Below are positions 15,159 through 23,385 of a stretch of 64,000 bases of DNA, piece by piece. The notes beneath the pieces were generated by a model. It did not search any database. It had not been told where the DNA came from and worked only from the letters and a program-made list of their open reading frames with translations. The translations under genes were made by a program, and so were the position numbers. The DNA is from Lachnospiraceae bacterium P6B14 (lineage in GTDB: Bacteria > Bacillota > Clostridia > Lachnospirales > Lachnospiraceae). Every line of letters starts with the position of its first letter. The stretch's first letter is position 1. Where the stretch lies: assembly GCA_000687695.1 (NCBI GenBank), contig JHWZ01000004.1, forward strand, positions 62,001 to 126,000, read 5' to 3'.

Positions 15159-16478
15159 TCACCTCATTCCGAACATCTGAAGCGCGTAGATCAGATGCTT
15201 TCTTGTGTCGCTCTCAGCGATGATGTTGTCGACATAACCACGTTTCGCTGCGGCAGAAGCACCCTCCTGCTGAGCCGTAAACGTAGCCTCGTCAACACCA
15301 ACTGCCTCGGCAGCAAGCTTGGCATCCATAGATCCAACCTTGGCTGAGTCGAGCGCAAGCACCAGATCAGCGCCGATATGCTTTGAGTTCATCGACAGGT
15401 ACGAGCTTCCGTAAGCCTCTCCCACGATCACATTGATCTTCGGAACATCTGAGCTTGCGAAAGCATATGTAAGGTCTGCGACCTTTCTTGCTATCCTCTT
15501 CTCCTCGCACATGCAGGATGCGTATGACTTCACGTTTGTAAATGTGATGATCGGAAGTCCAAATGAATCACAGAAATAAACAAACTGCTCAGCCTTGTGA
15601 CATCCGTTTGCGGAAAGCACACCCTCTTCGGTATTTGCTATAGCGCCGACTGTCTCACCATCGATAGCAATAAGTCCGACAACCATATCAGTACCGAAAT
15701 CCTTTTTGAGCTCTATAAATGTATTTGCGTCAGCGACAGCCTCGATAGCCTCGCGTCCGAATCCGAGACCTGAAATCGTGCGATTTTTATCATCTGCAGG
15801 CTCTGCGAATGCCGGAACCTCAGAGTTCGCAGGAAGCAGTCCCACGAGATCACGAAGCTTTGCGAGAACCTCATTTTCATTTTCACAGACGATATCAACA
15901 TTTCCTGCCTCAGCCTGGAACTGAGCCGCTGAGGTATCGCACTTCTCTTTGAAGTTTCCGCTGACAGCGTTCGGTGAGTTTACAAAAAGAGACCCGTTCG
16001 CAGCATCCATGACAGTGATATCTGAAAGTCCTGCCGAGATAGCTACGCCACCTCCACAGCTTCCGAGAATAGCTGTCAGCTGCGGGATCACTCCGCTCGC
16101 CTCTACTTTCTTCATATAAATATCGCCAAATCCGGCGATCGCATCCAGACTCTCCTCGATGCGGATTCCGGCGCAGTCGATCAAACCTATGATCGGAGCT
16201 CCGGCCTTGATCGCCATCTGATACAGCGAAGCGATCTTTCGTGCGTGCATCTCTCCGATGGCACCGTTCATCGCCTGTGCATCCTGGCTGTAGACAAATA
16301 CGAGATCCTCGCCGATCACACCGTATCCGGTGATCACGCCGTCTGCAGGGATCTGATTCGCCCCCATGTTGAAATCAGTAGCTCTGCTTGTCACATTTGC
16401 ACCGATCTCAACAAAGCTGTTTGCATCAACCAACGCATCTATGCGTGCTCTGGCCGACAGTTTTGTTGTGTCGCTCAT
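15159..16478 (-). CDS. Acyl-CoA carboxyltransferase subunit (MmdA/PccB-like), short form
   Basis: A 439-residue crotonase-fold biotin-dependent carboxyltransferase, shorter than the usual 510-520 of MmdA/PccB. The N-terminal half has ARARIDALVDANSFVEIG, GVIGEDLVFVYSQD and the oxyanion LGSCGGGVAISAG; the C-terminal half has FGLPIITFTNV and YGSSYLSMNSKHIGADL. The substrate would be an acyl-CoA such as methylmalonyl-CoA (family inference). The ATG follows GGGAGG. It is the first gene of the cluster. Having this and OadA with a single biotin carrier is notable. Confidence 0.88.
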   Translation of the reverse strand: MSDTTKLSARARIDALVDANSFVEIGANVTSRATDFNMGANQIPADGVITGYGVIGEDLVFVYSQDAQAMNGAIGEMHARKIASLYQMAIKAGAPIIGLIDCAGIRIEESLDAIAGFGDIYMKKVEASGVIPQLTAILGSCGGGVAISAGLSDITVMDAANGSLFVNSPNAVSGNFKEKCDTSAAQFQAEAGNVDIVCENENEVLAKLRDLVGLLPANSEVPAFAEPADDKNRTISGLGFGREAIEAVADANTFIELKKDFGTDMVVGLIAIDGETVGAIANTEEGVLSANGCHKAEQFVYFCDSFGLPIITFTNVKSYASCMCEEKRIARKVADLTYAFASSDVPKINVIVGEAYGSSYLSMNSKHIGADLVLALDSAKVGSMDAKLAAEAVGVDEATFTAQQEGASAAAKRGYVDNIIAESDTRKHLIYALQMFGMR

Positions 16479-16703
16479 TGGGTCAACCTCCCTCTCACAT
16501 GTGTATATTTTTGTAAAAAATCAAATTTTTATCCGATTATAATCATAACCTTTTTGTCTAAAAATAGCAACTACTTTTTTACTTTTTTCAAAAAAACTTT
16601 TTTTATGTTGAAAAATCTGTGTTTTCTGTTACAATATTGGTATGTGTTTTTTCAAAAATCATAAAACTGGAGCGTCCGGTACGCTTCGGAATGAGAGGTA
16701 ATC
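16479..16703. other. Divergent intergenic region between the Na+-pump operon and glnN
   Basis: An AT-rich 225-base region with the glnN promoter on the plus strand. On the minus strand TATAAT (16541-16536) lies about 60 bases before the carboxyltransferase start, but no convincing -35 box pairs with it, so the Na+-pump promoter is uncertain. Confidence 0.4.
16608..16635 (+). promoter_or_regulatory. Sigma-A promoter of glnN
   Basis: TTGAAA (16608-16613), a 16-base spacer and TACAAT (16630-16635), about 70 bases upstream of the glnN ATG. Confidence 0.65.
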
Positions 16704-18827
16704 ATGGAAAACTCAATGGATCACAACATTATAAGTGATATATTCGGCACAAGGGTCTTCAATGACGAGACCATGCAGGAGTATCTGCCGAAAAAGACCT
16801 ACGAGGCTCTCCGCAGCACCATCGAAGAAGGCAGTGAGCTGCCGGCCGATGTCGCTAATGTCGTAGCACACGCCATGAAGGAGTGGGCTCTGAAAAACGG
16901 CGCGACACATTATACTCACTGGTTCCAGCCTATGACAGGTGTGACTGCCGAGAAGCACGACTCGTTTCTCGGAGCCGATTCAGACTCTCACGCCGTACTC
17001 GAGTTCTCCGGAAAAGAGCTCATAAAGGGTGAGCCTGATGCATCCAGCTTCCCCTCGGGCGGGCTTCGTGCCACATTCGAGGCCAGAGGCTATACCGCAT
17101 GGGACTGCACCTCGCCGGCATTTTTGCGTGAGGACGCCATCGGTACAGTGCTCTGCATCCCGACAGCCTTCTGTTCATACACAGGTGAGGCTCTGGATAA
17201 AAAGACTCCGCTTCTTCGTTCCATGGAAGCGATAGATAAACAGGCAACGAGAGTGCTCCACCTCCTGGGTGAGACCGATGTTAAAAAAGTAAATGTCTCA
17301 GTCGGTGCCGAGCAGGAGTACTTCCTTATAGATCGCGATGAGTATTTAAAACGAGATGATCTGATATTCTGCGGAAGAACACTCTTCGGCTCCATGCCGC
17401 CAAAAGGCCAGGAGCTCGATGATCACTACTTCGGAAGTATCCGTGAGCGTCAGGCATCATTTATGAAGGAACTCAACGAGGAGCTCTGGAGTCTCGGGAT
17501 CCTTTCAAAGACCCAGCACAACGAGGTTGCTCCGGGTCAGCATGAGATGGCTCCGATCTACTCCACGGCAAATATTGCCACCGATCACAACCAGCTTGTG
17601 ATGGAGATCATGAAAAAAGTAGCAAGACGTCATCACATGGAGTGTCTGCTTGCTGAAAAACCTTTTGCCGGAGTGAACGGTTCAGGAAAGCATGATAACT
17701 GGTCTCTTGTTACGGACACAGGTAAAAACCTTCTTTCTCCGGGCAAGCATCCATATGACAATACCACATTCTTACTCTTCCTCTCCGCGGTTATCGCTGC
17801 AGTGGACGAGTACGCACCGCTACTGAGACTCTCAGCCGCATGCCCGGGTAACGATCACCGTCTGGGCGGTGACGAGGCTCCGCCGGCTATCATTTCCGTA
17901 TTTCTCGGCGAGCAGCTCGAGGATATCGTGGAGCAGATACTTCGTAAGGGTACTGCCAGCCACGCTAACAAAGCCGAGGCTATGGATATCGGTGTACAAA
18001 CACTTCCCAACATTAAAAAAGATGCTACGGATCGTAACCGTACATCACCGTTCGCGTTTACCGGAAATAAATTTGAGTTCCGTATGGTAGGCTCCTCGAT
18101 GTCCATCGCAGGGCCAAACACCGTGCTTAACTCAACCGTAGCCGAGGTTCTCTCGGAAATCGCAGAAAAGCTTGAGAGCGCGGAGGATCCTGCAGCAGCT
18201 GTTGATGAAATAATCCACGATCTGCTGAAAAAACACCAGAAAGTAATCTTCAACGGTGACGGATACTCCGATGAGTGGGTAGCAGAGGCTGAGAAAAGAG
18301 GTCTCCCGAACATCTCAAACATGGTGGATGCGACCGCATATTTCCTCGATGAAAAATGCGTAAAGATGTATGAGAATCAAGGCGTCTACTCTCGCACCGA
18401 GCTTGAGTCCCGCGCCGAGATCAATTATGAAGCATATGCAAAGGCTTTAAATATTGAAGCAAGAACGATGGTAAAAATGGCAACAAAGCAGTACATACCT
18501 GCCGTGATCCGATATGTCACCTCTCTTGCCGACTCCATAAACAAAGTATCCGAGGCATGCCCGGAGGCAAACGTCAGTGTCCAGAAAGAGCTCCTCATCA
18601 GATGCAGCAGCCTCCTTTCAGAAGCCAAGGATGCAGTCATCGCTCTACGCGAAGCAGATGAAAAAGCGATCACTCTCGCCGAGGGCAAAGAACAGGCCGA
18701 GTTTTTCGTCGGCACCGTCCTCCCGGCTATGGAGGCACTTAGGCTTCCGATCGATACACTTGAAAACATGGTAGATAAAAAGCTGTGGCCGGTTCCGGCA
18801 TACGGCGATATGCTTTTCGAGGTCTGA
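16704..18827 (+). CDS. glnN: Glutamine synthetase type III
   Basis: A 707-residue GSIII, about 250 residues longer than the common GSI. It makes glutamine from glutamate, ammonia and ATP in the cytoplasm. Visible features are the N-terminal type-III segment FGTRVFNDETMQEYLPKKTYE, the metal/glutamate site VSVGAEQEYFLID, HNEVAPGQHEMAPIY, the ATP-site AGVNGSGKHDNWS, and NDHRLGGDEAPPA. The ATG follows GAGAGGT. It is a single-gene unit on the plus strand with its own promoter and a strong bidirectional terminator. Confidence 0.97.
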   Translation: MENSMDHNIISDIFGTRVFNDETMQEYLPKKTYEALRSTIEEGSELPADVANVVAHAMKEWALKNGATHYTHWFQPMTGVTAEKHDSFLGADSDSHAVLEFSGKELIKGEPDASSFPSGGLRATFEARGYTAWDCTSPAFLREDAIGTVLCIPTAFCSYTGEALDKKTPLLRSMEAIDKQATRVLHLLGETDVKKVNVSVGAEQEYFLIDRDEYLKRDDLIFCGRTLFGSMPPKGQELDDHYFGSIRERQASFMKELNEELWSLGILSKTQHNEVAPGQHEMAPIYSTANIATDHNQLVMEIMKKVARRHHMECLLAEKPFAGVNGSGKHDNWSLVTDTGKNLLSPGKHPYDNTTFLLFLSAVIAAVDEYAPLLRLSAACPGNDHRLGGDEAPPAIISVFLGEQLEDIVEQILRKGTASHANKAEAMDIGVQTLPNIKKDATDRNRTSPFAFTGNKFEFRMVGSSMSIAGPNTVLNSTVAEVLSEIAEKLESAEDPAAAVDEIIHDLLKKHQKVIFNGDGYSDEWVAEAEKRGLPNISNMVDATAYFLDEKCVKMYENQGVYSRTELESRAEINYEAYAKALNIEARTMVKMATKQYIPAVIRYVTSLADSINKVSEACPEANVSVQKELLIRCSSLLSEAKDAVIALREADEKAITLAEGKEQAEFFVGTVLPAMEALRLPIDTLENMVDKKLWPVPAYGDMLFEV

Positions 18828-18840
18828 CAGAAAAACTATC

Positions 18841-18880
18841 ATATTAAAAATGCTCCCTCACCCGGGAGCATTTTTAATAT
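18841..18880. terminator. Bidirectional terminator between glnN and the lipoprotein gene
   Basis: A perfect 17-base inverted repeat (18841-18857 with 18864-18880, loop of six) with TTTTT on both strands. It serves the convergent genes on either side. Confidence 0.93.
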
Positions 18881-18888
18881 CAAATCAA

Positions 18889-19395
18889 TTACTGTGCAGT
18901 AGTCGTATTTGTCGGTGCTGTGATACCGTATTTCTTTACAAGATCATTGATCAGATTCTGTGCGTCAGTAGACTTTGACATCATATCCGACAGATACTTT
19001 GAAGCAACACCCATAGCTGCGCTGGAGTCGGTAAAGTCTACACCCTTAAGTTCATCCATCATGCTCTTCAGAACCTCCAGGATACCCTTGACCGCGTCAC
19101 GATATTTCTGTGAATCCTCACCCGGAGCCTCTACAGCGTCACATGCTGAGATAGCGTCTTCGATCATCTGTCCGGCCTTGTCAATAACCTCAGCAGCCTG
19201 AGTCGGATCAGAAAGACCACCCTGATTCTGGAATACATTCTGATATCCGCTCATAGCCTCTGTAAGCTTTGCCTGCAGATCATCAACTGTCTTCTGTACT
19301 GTTTCCTTTGTGTCACCGCCGCCACATGCAACGAGTGCCATCATCATCACTACGGCAAGTAAAACTGCCGAAGTCTTTTTCATAACCTGTTTCAT
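18889..19395 (-). CDS. Small lipoprotein of unknown function
   Basis: A 168-residue protein with a lipoprotein signal: MKQVMKKTS, a hydrophobic core and the lipobox LVAC at about residue 24, then GGGDTKET. The mature part is predicted helical and acidic with no catalytic motif. The ATG at 19395 is chosen because AGGAGG lies just upstream. It is monocistronic, with its own promoter (19444-19472) and the shared terminator. I do not recognise the family. Confidence 0.8.
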   Translation of the reverse strand: MKQVMKKTSAVLLAVVMMMALVACGGGDTKETVQKTVDDLQAKLTEAMSGYQNVFQNQGGLSDPTQAAEVIDKAGQMIEDAISACDAVEAPGEDSQKYRDAVKGILEVLKSMMDELKGVDFTDSSAAMGVASKYLSDMMSKSTDAQNLINDLVKKYGITAPTNTTTAQ

Positions 19396-19443
19396 CCTAG
19401 TTCTCCTCCTGATATTATTGTATGGAATAAACAACCATCGCCT

Positions 19444-19472
19444 ATTCTATCATAGCAAGTTCTATCGCGCAA
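19444..19472 (-). promoter_or_regulatory. Sigma-A promoter of the lipoprotein gene
   Basis: Minus strand TTGCGC (19472-19467), a 17-base spacer and TAGAAT (19449-19444) with an extended TG upstream of the -10 box. Confidence 0.6.
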
Positions 19473-19477
19473 GTTTT

Positions 19478-20131
19478 TTACGAGAAAAACTTCCTCACGT
19501 CGAAAAGATCCGGAAACATTTTCCATGCCAGTCTCTGAGTATCCTCATCAGGATCCACGAGATCAGGTACCAGTATAACCTTCATGCCGGCCATCGCAGC
19601 GGATCTTACTCCGTTTTTCGAATCCTCGATAGCGATCGCCTCTTTCGGATTCACCTCGAGCATCTCGCATGCTTTGAAGTAGATCTCCGGATGCGGTTTT
19701 GACTCCTTAACCATCTCTCCCGATACTACGACTTCAAAGAAATCATATAATCCTACGGCTTGAAGCTCATCCTTAACCGTAGCTCCTGATGTGGAGCTTG
19801 CGAGTCCGATCTTCCAGCCGTTTATCTTCAGAAATTGAAGCAGCTCTCTGGCGCCGGGTTTCAGCGGAACTCCGTCCTTTTTGGTGCGTTCGATAAACAT
19901 TTCCTTTGCTTCCTTGCGGAACTCCTCATAAGGAAAATCCGCACCGTAATGTCTTTCTACTATTTGCCTGGTTTCCTCTCTGTTTGTCCCCAGACACTCT
20001 ATCATTACCTCCCCGATTCCGGAAAGCTGATATTTTTCACCTAAAAGTATCCAGATATTCAAAACCAGCTTCTCCGAATCCAGGATCACTCCATCCATAT
20101 CAAATACGATAGTTTTGCTTAATGATGCCAT
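19478..20131 (-). CDS. HAD-superfamily hydrolase (beta-phosphoglucomutase/phosphatase type)
   Basis: A 217-residue HAD protein with motif I FDMDGVILDSE (nucleophile and acid Asp), motif II LASSTS, the motif III Lys in KESKPHPE and motif IV IEDSKNG. The four-helix cap is of the PGM-like type. The substrate is not predictable; a sugar phosphate or nucleotide by-product is typical. The ATG at 20131 is preceded by GGAGG; the longer open frame through ribF is an artefact. It is the last gene read from the rimP operon, 34 bases after ribF. Confidence 0.9.
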   Translation of the reverse strand: MASLSKTIVFDMDGVILDSEKLVLNIWILLGEKYQLSGIGEVMIECLGTNREETRQIVERHYGADFPYEEFRKEAKEMFIERTKKDGVPLKPGARELLQFLKINGWKIGLASSTSGATVKDELQAVGLYDFFEVVVSGEMVKESKPHPEIYFKACEMLEVNPKEAIAIEDSKNGVRSAAMAGMKVILVPDLVDPDEDTQRLAWKMFPDLFDVRKFFS

Positions 20132-20165
20132 ACAACCTCCATTCTGCCGAGCATTTTTCAACGGA

Positions 20166-21044
20166 TCACCGGCTTTTCGCTCTGCGTATGTCCTCCTCGA
20201 TCTGTGCGTGGAGCTTTTTGATGTCCTCAAACTTTTTTTCCTTACGCAGGAAACTCTCAAGTCCTACCTCTATCCTGCGTCCGTAGAGGTCGCCCTCATA
20301 ATCAAATATATGTACCTCGAGTCCGGGCGGGTTGTCACGACCTATGGTCGGCTTCACTCCGAGATTCCCGATACCTTTATATACTATATCGTCAGCATCC
20401 GTCTTTATGCTGACCACATACACCCCGTACGGAGGTAAAACCCTCTCCTTCTCGGTGGGGATATTCGCCGTCGGCACTCCCATATCGGTTCCGATCCGGT
20501 TACCGTAGGTTACCTCTCCAACCATGGTGTATGGTCTGGATAACAGTCTCGTGACATCCTCCATATGACCTGCGAGGATATCCTCTCTGATCCTGGAGCT
20601 GCTGATGTCTTTGCCTTTATCCTTTAATTTCGGTACGGCGTGAAGCTCGTATCCGTACTTATTCTGAAACTCGGAGAGTGTTGTGATATCACCGGCTCTG
20701 TCCCTGCCGAATCTGAAATCCTCTCCGACTATGATATGCTTTGCATGAAGCCTTTCCGATACAACATCCTTTATAAAGACTTCAGGAGTCATGGAAAAGA
20801 TCTTCGGCCCGGCCTTCACCTCGATATAATATGTGACTCCCAGGCTCTCTGCCACTCTCCTTTTTTGCTCGCGACCGTCGATGGTCTCACCGCCGCCGAA
20901 AACAAAAGTCAGCACTGCCACGGGATAACCGGTAGCCTCGGCTTCATCTATCAGTAATCTGTGTCCTTTATGGAACCCGTCGAACTTCCCGATGCAAAGC
21001 GCACATCTGTGAAGCCTCTCCGGCAGCTCCTCCCATATTTCCAT
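20166..21044 (-). CDS. ribF: Bifunctional riboflavin kinase / FAD synthetase
   Basis: A 292-residue RibF that converts riboflavin to FMN and then FAD. The N-terminal adenylyltransferase has IGKFDGFHKGHRLLI and SSSRIREDI; the C-terminal flavokinase has GNRIGTDMGVPTANI and the GGLGV-type NLGVKPTIG segment. The ATG at 21044 with AAGGA upstream is preferred to a TTG seven codons earlier. It follows truB, as in most Firmicutes. Confidence 0.95.
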   Translation of the reverse strand: MEIWEELPERLHRCALCIGKFDGFHKGHRLLIDEAEATGYPVAVLTFVFGGGETIDGREQKRRVAESLGVTYYIEVKAGPKIFSMTPEVFIKDVVSERLHAKHIIVGEDFRFGRDRAGDITTLSEFQNKYGYELHAVPKLKDKGKDISSSRIREDILAGHMEDVTRLLSRPYTMVGEVTYGNRIGTDMGVPTANIPTEKERVLPPYGVYVVSIKTDADDIVYKGIGNLGVKPTIGRDNPPGLEVHIFDYEGDLYGRRIEVGLESFLRKEKKFEDIKKLHAQIEEDIRRAKSR

Positions 21045-21090
21045 ACTGTTTTCCTTAACTCGCAATTTTTAACCAAATAATAACTATTGA

Positions 21091-22035
21091 TCAATGAAAA
21101 AACTTCTCAACAAAAAGTCTTTTTCCTTTGCTTTTATAAAGAGCGTAGAACTCCCCGTCATCACCGTAAACACGAAAAGTATTCGCGTTATTGTTTTCAG
21201 CTTCAGAGTGAAATGTAACCATATTTTTTTCTAACGGATTACCGTTTAAAAGTAACTTCATATGTTCACTTTTTACCGCCACATCAGGATACATCTCAAA
21301 CACTTTATCTACAGGAAGCATAAACTCGGGAGTATCTTCTTTTTCCGCATCGAAACTCTCAAGTTTTTTTTCAATATCCGATAAGCTTAAAGCATCTTCT
21401 ATCAAAAATCTCCCGACAGCAGTTCTCCTAAGCTCACTCATCGCCGCTCCGCAGCCGAGCTCTCTACCGATATCATCACAGAGTGTCCTGATGTAAGTCC
21501 CCTTTGAGCACCTGACTCTGATCATAAATGAAGGTAGTTTTTCATCTCCATCTGCCGGATCCCAACTGAACAGATCATCACTGATAAGCTCAATACTATG
21601 AATAGTGATCTGACGAGCTTTTCTCTCTATCTCCACGCCCTGTCTCGCGTACTCATATAGCTTTTTCCCGTCGACCTTTATCGCTGAATACATGGGAGGT
21701 ATCTGTTCTATATCTCCCTCAAAATGCGAAAGGACGCTCATCAGATCGTCCTTGTTTATGCTTACGGGCTTTCTTTTTAATATCTCACCCGAGGTATCCA
21801 GTGTATCCGTGGTGATACCGAGTACCACCTTTGCTTCATAGGTTTTATCACGATCCGTGATCACATCACAGACCTTTGTAGCCTTACCTACACATACGGG
21901 AAGTACCCCTGTCGCATCAGGATCGAGCGTCCCGGTATGTCCTATTTTTTTAATATGTAAAAGCTTTCTCATCACCGCGACTACGTCGTGTGAGGTGTAA
22001 CCCTTTTCTTTATTTATATTGATGATGCCATCCAT
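21091..22035 (-). CDS. truB: tRNA pseudouridine-55 synthase
   Basis: TruB makes pseudouridine 55 in the T loop of tRNAs. The 314-residue protein has GIININKEKGYTSHDVV, the catalytic-Asp motif GHTGTLDPDATGVLPV and RVRCSKGTYIRTLCDDIG. A short C-terminal extension covers the PUA-like region. The ATG at 22035 has AAGGA upstream; the TTG at 22056 would overlap the nrnA end. Position between nrnA and ribF is conserved. Confidence 0.96.
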   Translation of the reverse strand: MDGIININKEKGYTSHDVVAVMRKLLHIKKIGHTGTLDPDATGVLPVCVGKATKVCDVITDRDKTYEAKVVLGITTDTLDTSGEILKRKPVSINKDDLMSVLSHFEGDIEQIPPMYSAIKVDGKKLYEYARQGVEIERKARQITIHSIELISDDLFSWDPADGDEKLPSFMIRVRCSKGTYIRTLCDDIGRELGCGAAMSELRRTAVGRFLIEDALSLSDIEKKLESFDAEKEDTPEFMLPVDKVFEMYPDVAVKSEHMKLLLNGNPLEKNMVTFHSEAENNNANTFRVYGDDGEFYALYKSKGKRLFVEKFFH

Positions 22036-22052
22036 GCTATCGTTCCTTTGTA

Positions 22053-23039
22053 TCAATCATCATCATCGTCATCGATATCGTCACCGAGCTGCTTTTTGAT
22101 GTCACGAACCAATACATCAATGACCTCTTCGGCAGTTCCGTTGATGGTACATCCGCTGGCTTTGATATGTCCGCCACCGCCATAGTACTGTCCGATAGCA
22201 GCCACATCGACAACCTGGTTTGATCTCATGCTGACCTTGAACTCGCCTTTTTTTCTCTCACTGATCAGTATGGCGACCTCAACACCATCCGTGGTACGAA
22301 GCTGATCGATGGTTCCGTCGAGATCCGACGGCCTCGCCTCAAACGCCTCCATATCTTCCAACGTCATTACGGATACGATCACTAGTCCCTTCATATAGAG
22401 CTTGCTCGTATTCATGCAATGACCCATGATCCTGAGCTGTTTGTATGACTTGTTGTAAAAGCTGCTGTCGATGATCTCACCGAAGGCGATACCCTTTCTC
22501 ATCAGCTTTCCTGCGATACGCATGGTCTGATACGAAGTGTTGCTGTGCTTAAACACTCCTGTATCGTGAATGATTCCCGTATAGAGAGCCATCGCGGTAA
22601 GCCTGCCTATCTTATCCTCATCCATCAGGGTAAAAAGGATCTGACAGGTCGAGCTCGCTTTGGTATCAACTATGTTTTGATTTCCGAATCTGGTATTCGT
22701 TATATGATGATCAACATTGATTATATAGTCCGATCTCTCCTGCATGATCTTTGCTGCTTCACCGAGTCTCTCAACATCTCCACTGTCAAGCGCGATAAAA
22801 AGATCATAGTGCTCACATCTTTTTACCATCGCATCAACATCACGGATATGTAAAAAGCTGTCAGGTACTTCTTCCAAAAATACACAGGCCTTCTTTTTAG
22901 GATAGTTATCGGAAATATAATAATAAAGACCCATGGCAGAACCGATCGCGTCGCCGTCAGGACGCACGTGACCACTGATTGCGATAGTCTCTGCTCGCTC
23001 TATCGCACCAATAAGATAGTTCTGCTTCTCATCTGCCAT
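22053..23039 (-). CDS. nrnA: DHH-family phosphoesterase, NrnA-like
   Basis: A 328-residue DHH/DHHA1 protein. Motifs GHVRPDGDAIGSAMG, LDSGDVERLG and NVDHHITNT bind Mn2+; the C-terminal DHHA1 has GGGGHIKASG. NrnA degrades nano-RNA and pAp, and relatives also cleave linear di-nucleotides, which may matter here because c-di-GMP proteins are nearby (inference). It ends with an Asp-only tail (DDIDDDDDD). The gene overlaps the end of rbfA by 11 bases. Confidence 0.92.
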   Translation of the reverse strand: MADEKQNYLIGAIERAETIAISGHVRPDGDAIGSAMGLYYYISDNYPKKKACVFLEEVPDSFLHIRDVDAMVKRCEHYDLFIALDSGDVERLGEAAKIMQERSDYIINVDHHITNTRFGNQNIVDTKASSTCQILFTLMDEDKIGRLTAMALYTGIIHDTGVFKHSNTSYQTMRIAGKLMRKGIAFGEIIDSSFYNKSYKQLRIMGHCMNTSKLYMKGLVIVSVMTLEDMEAFEARPSDLDGTIDQLRTTDGVEVAILISERKKGEFKVSMRSNQVVDVAAIGQYYGGGGHIKASGCTINGTAEEVIDVLVRDIKKQLGDDIDDDDDD

Positions 23040-23385
23040 GCATAACCTCCTCTATCCTTTTGGACATGTATGCACCATACTCCATCGACTCATCAAGCTC
23101 ATATTCAAGCTCGGGAGTGTTGCGGAGATTCAGTCTGGTCGCCAAAAGATGTCTTGCATAAGGCGCACTTTTTTTGAGCCCGAGCATGGTCATCTCTTTG
23201 TCATGCTCATCACCCAACACACTTACATATATCTTTGCATACTTCAGATCCGTAGTAACACTTACATCCGTGACAGTAGTCATCGGATGGATCCTGGGAT
23301 CCTTCAGCTCCTCGCGCAGGATAATGCTCATTTCTTTTTGAACCTCACCGTTTATCCTGCTGTTTTTCACACTATTCTTACGCAT
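23029..23385 (-). CDS. rbfA: Ribosome-binding factor A
   Basis: RbfA acts in late 30S maturation, near the 5' end of 16S rRNA. The 118-residue KH-like protein has the typical [32 protein letters not shown] start and KYAKIYVSVLG. It overlaps infB by one base and nrnA by 11, showing tight coupling. YlxP, often between infB and rbfA in Bacillus, is absent. Confidence 0.95.
   Translation of the reverse strand: MRKNSVKNSRINGEVQKEMSIILREELKDPRIHPMTTVTDVSVTTDLKYAKIYVSVLGDEHDKEMTMLGLKKSAPYARHLLATRLNLRNTPELEYELDESMEYGAYMSKRIEEVMHGR

Noticed and set aside
16536-16541. TATAAT on the minus strand as the Na+-pump operon promoter
   Set aside because: No -35 element is seen at a workable distance, so it is only mentioned as uncertain.
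20132-20260. N-terminal extension of the HAD protein
   Set aside because: It lies in ribF in another frame and is Arg/Lys/Ser-rich; an ATG with GGAGG upstream at 20131 gives the normal protein.
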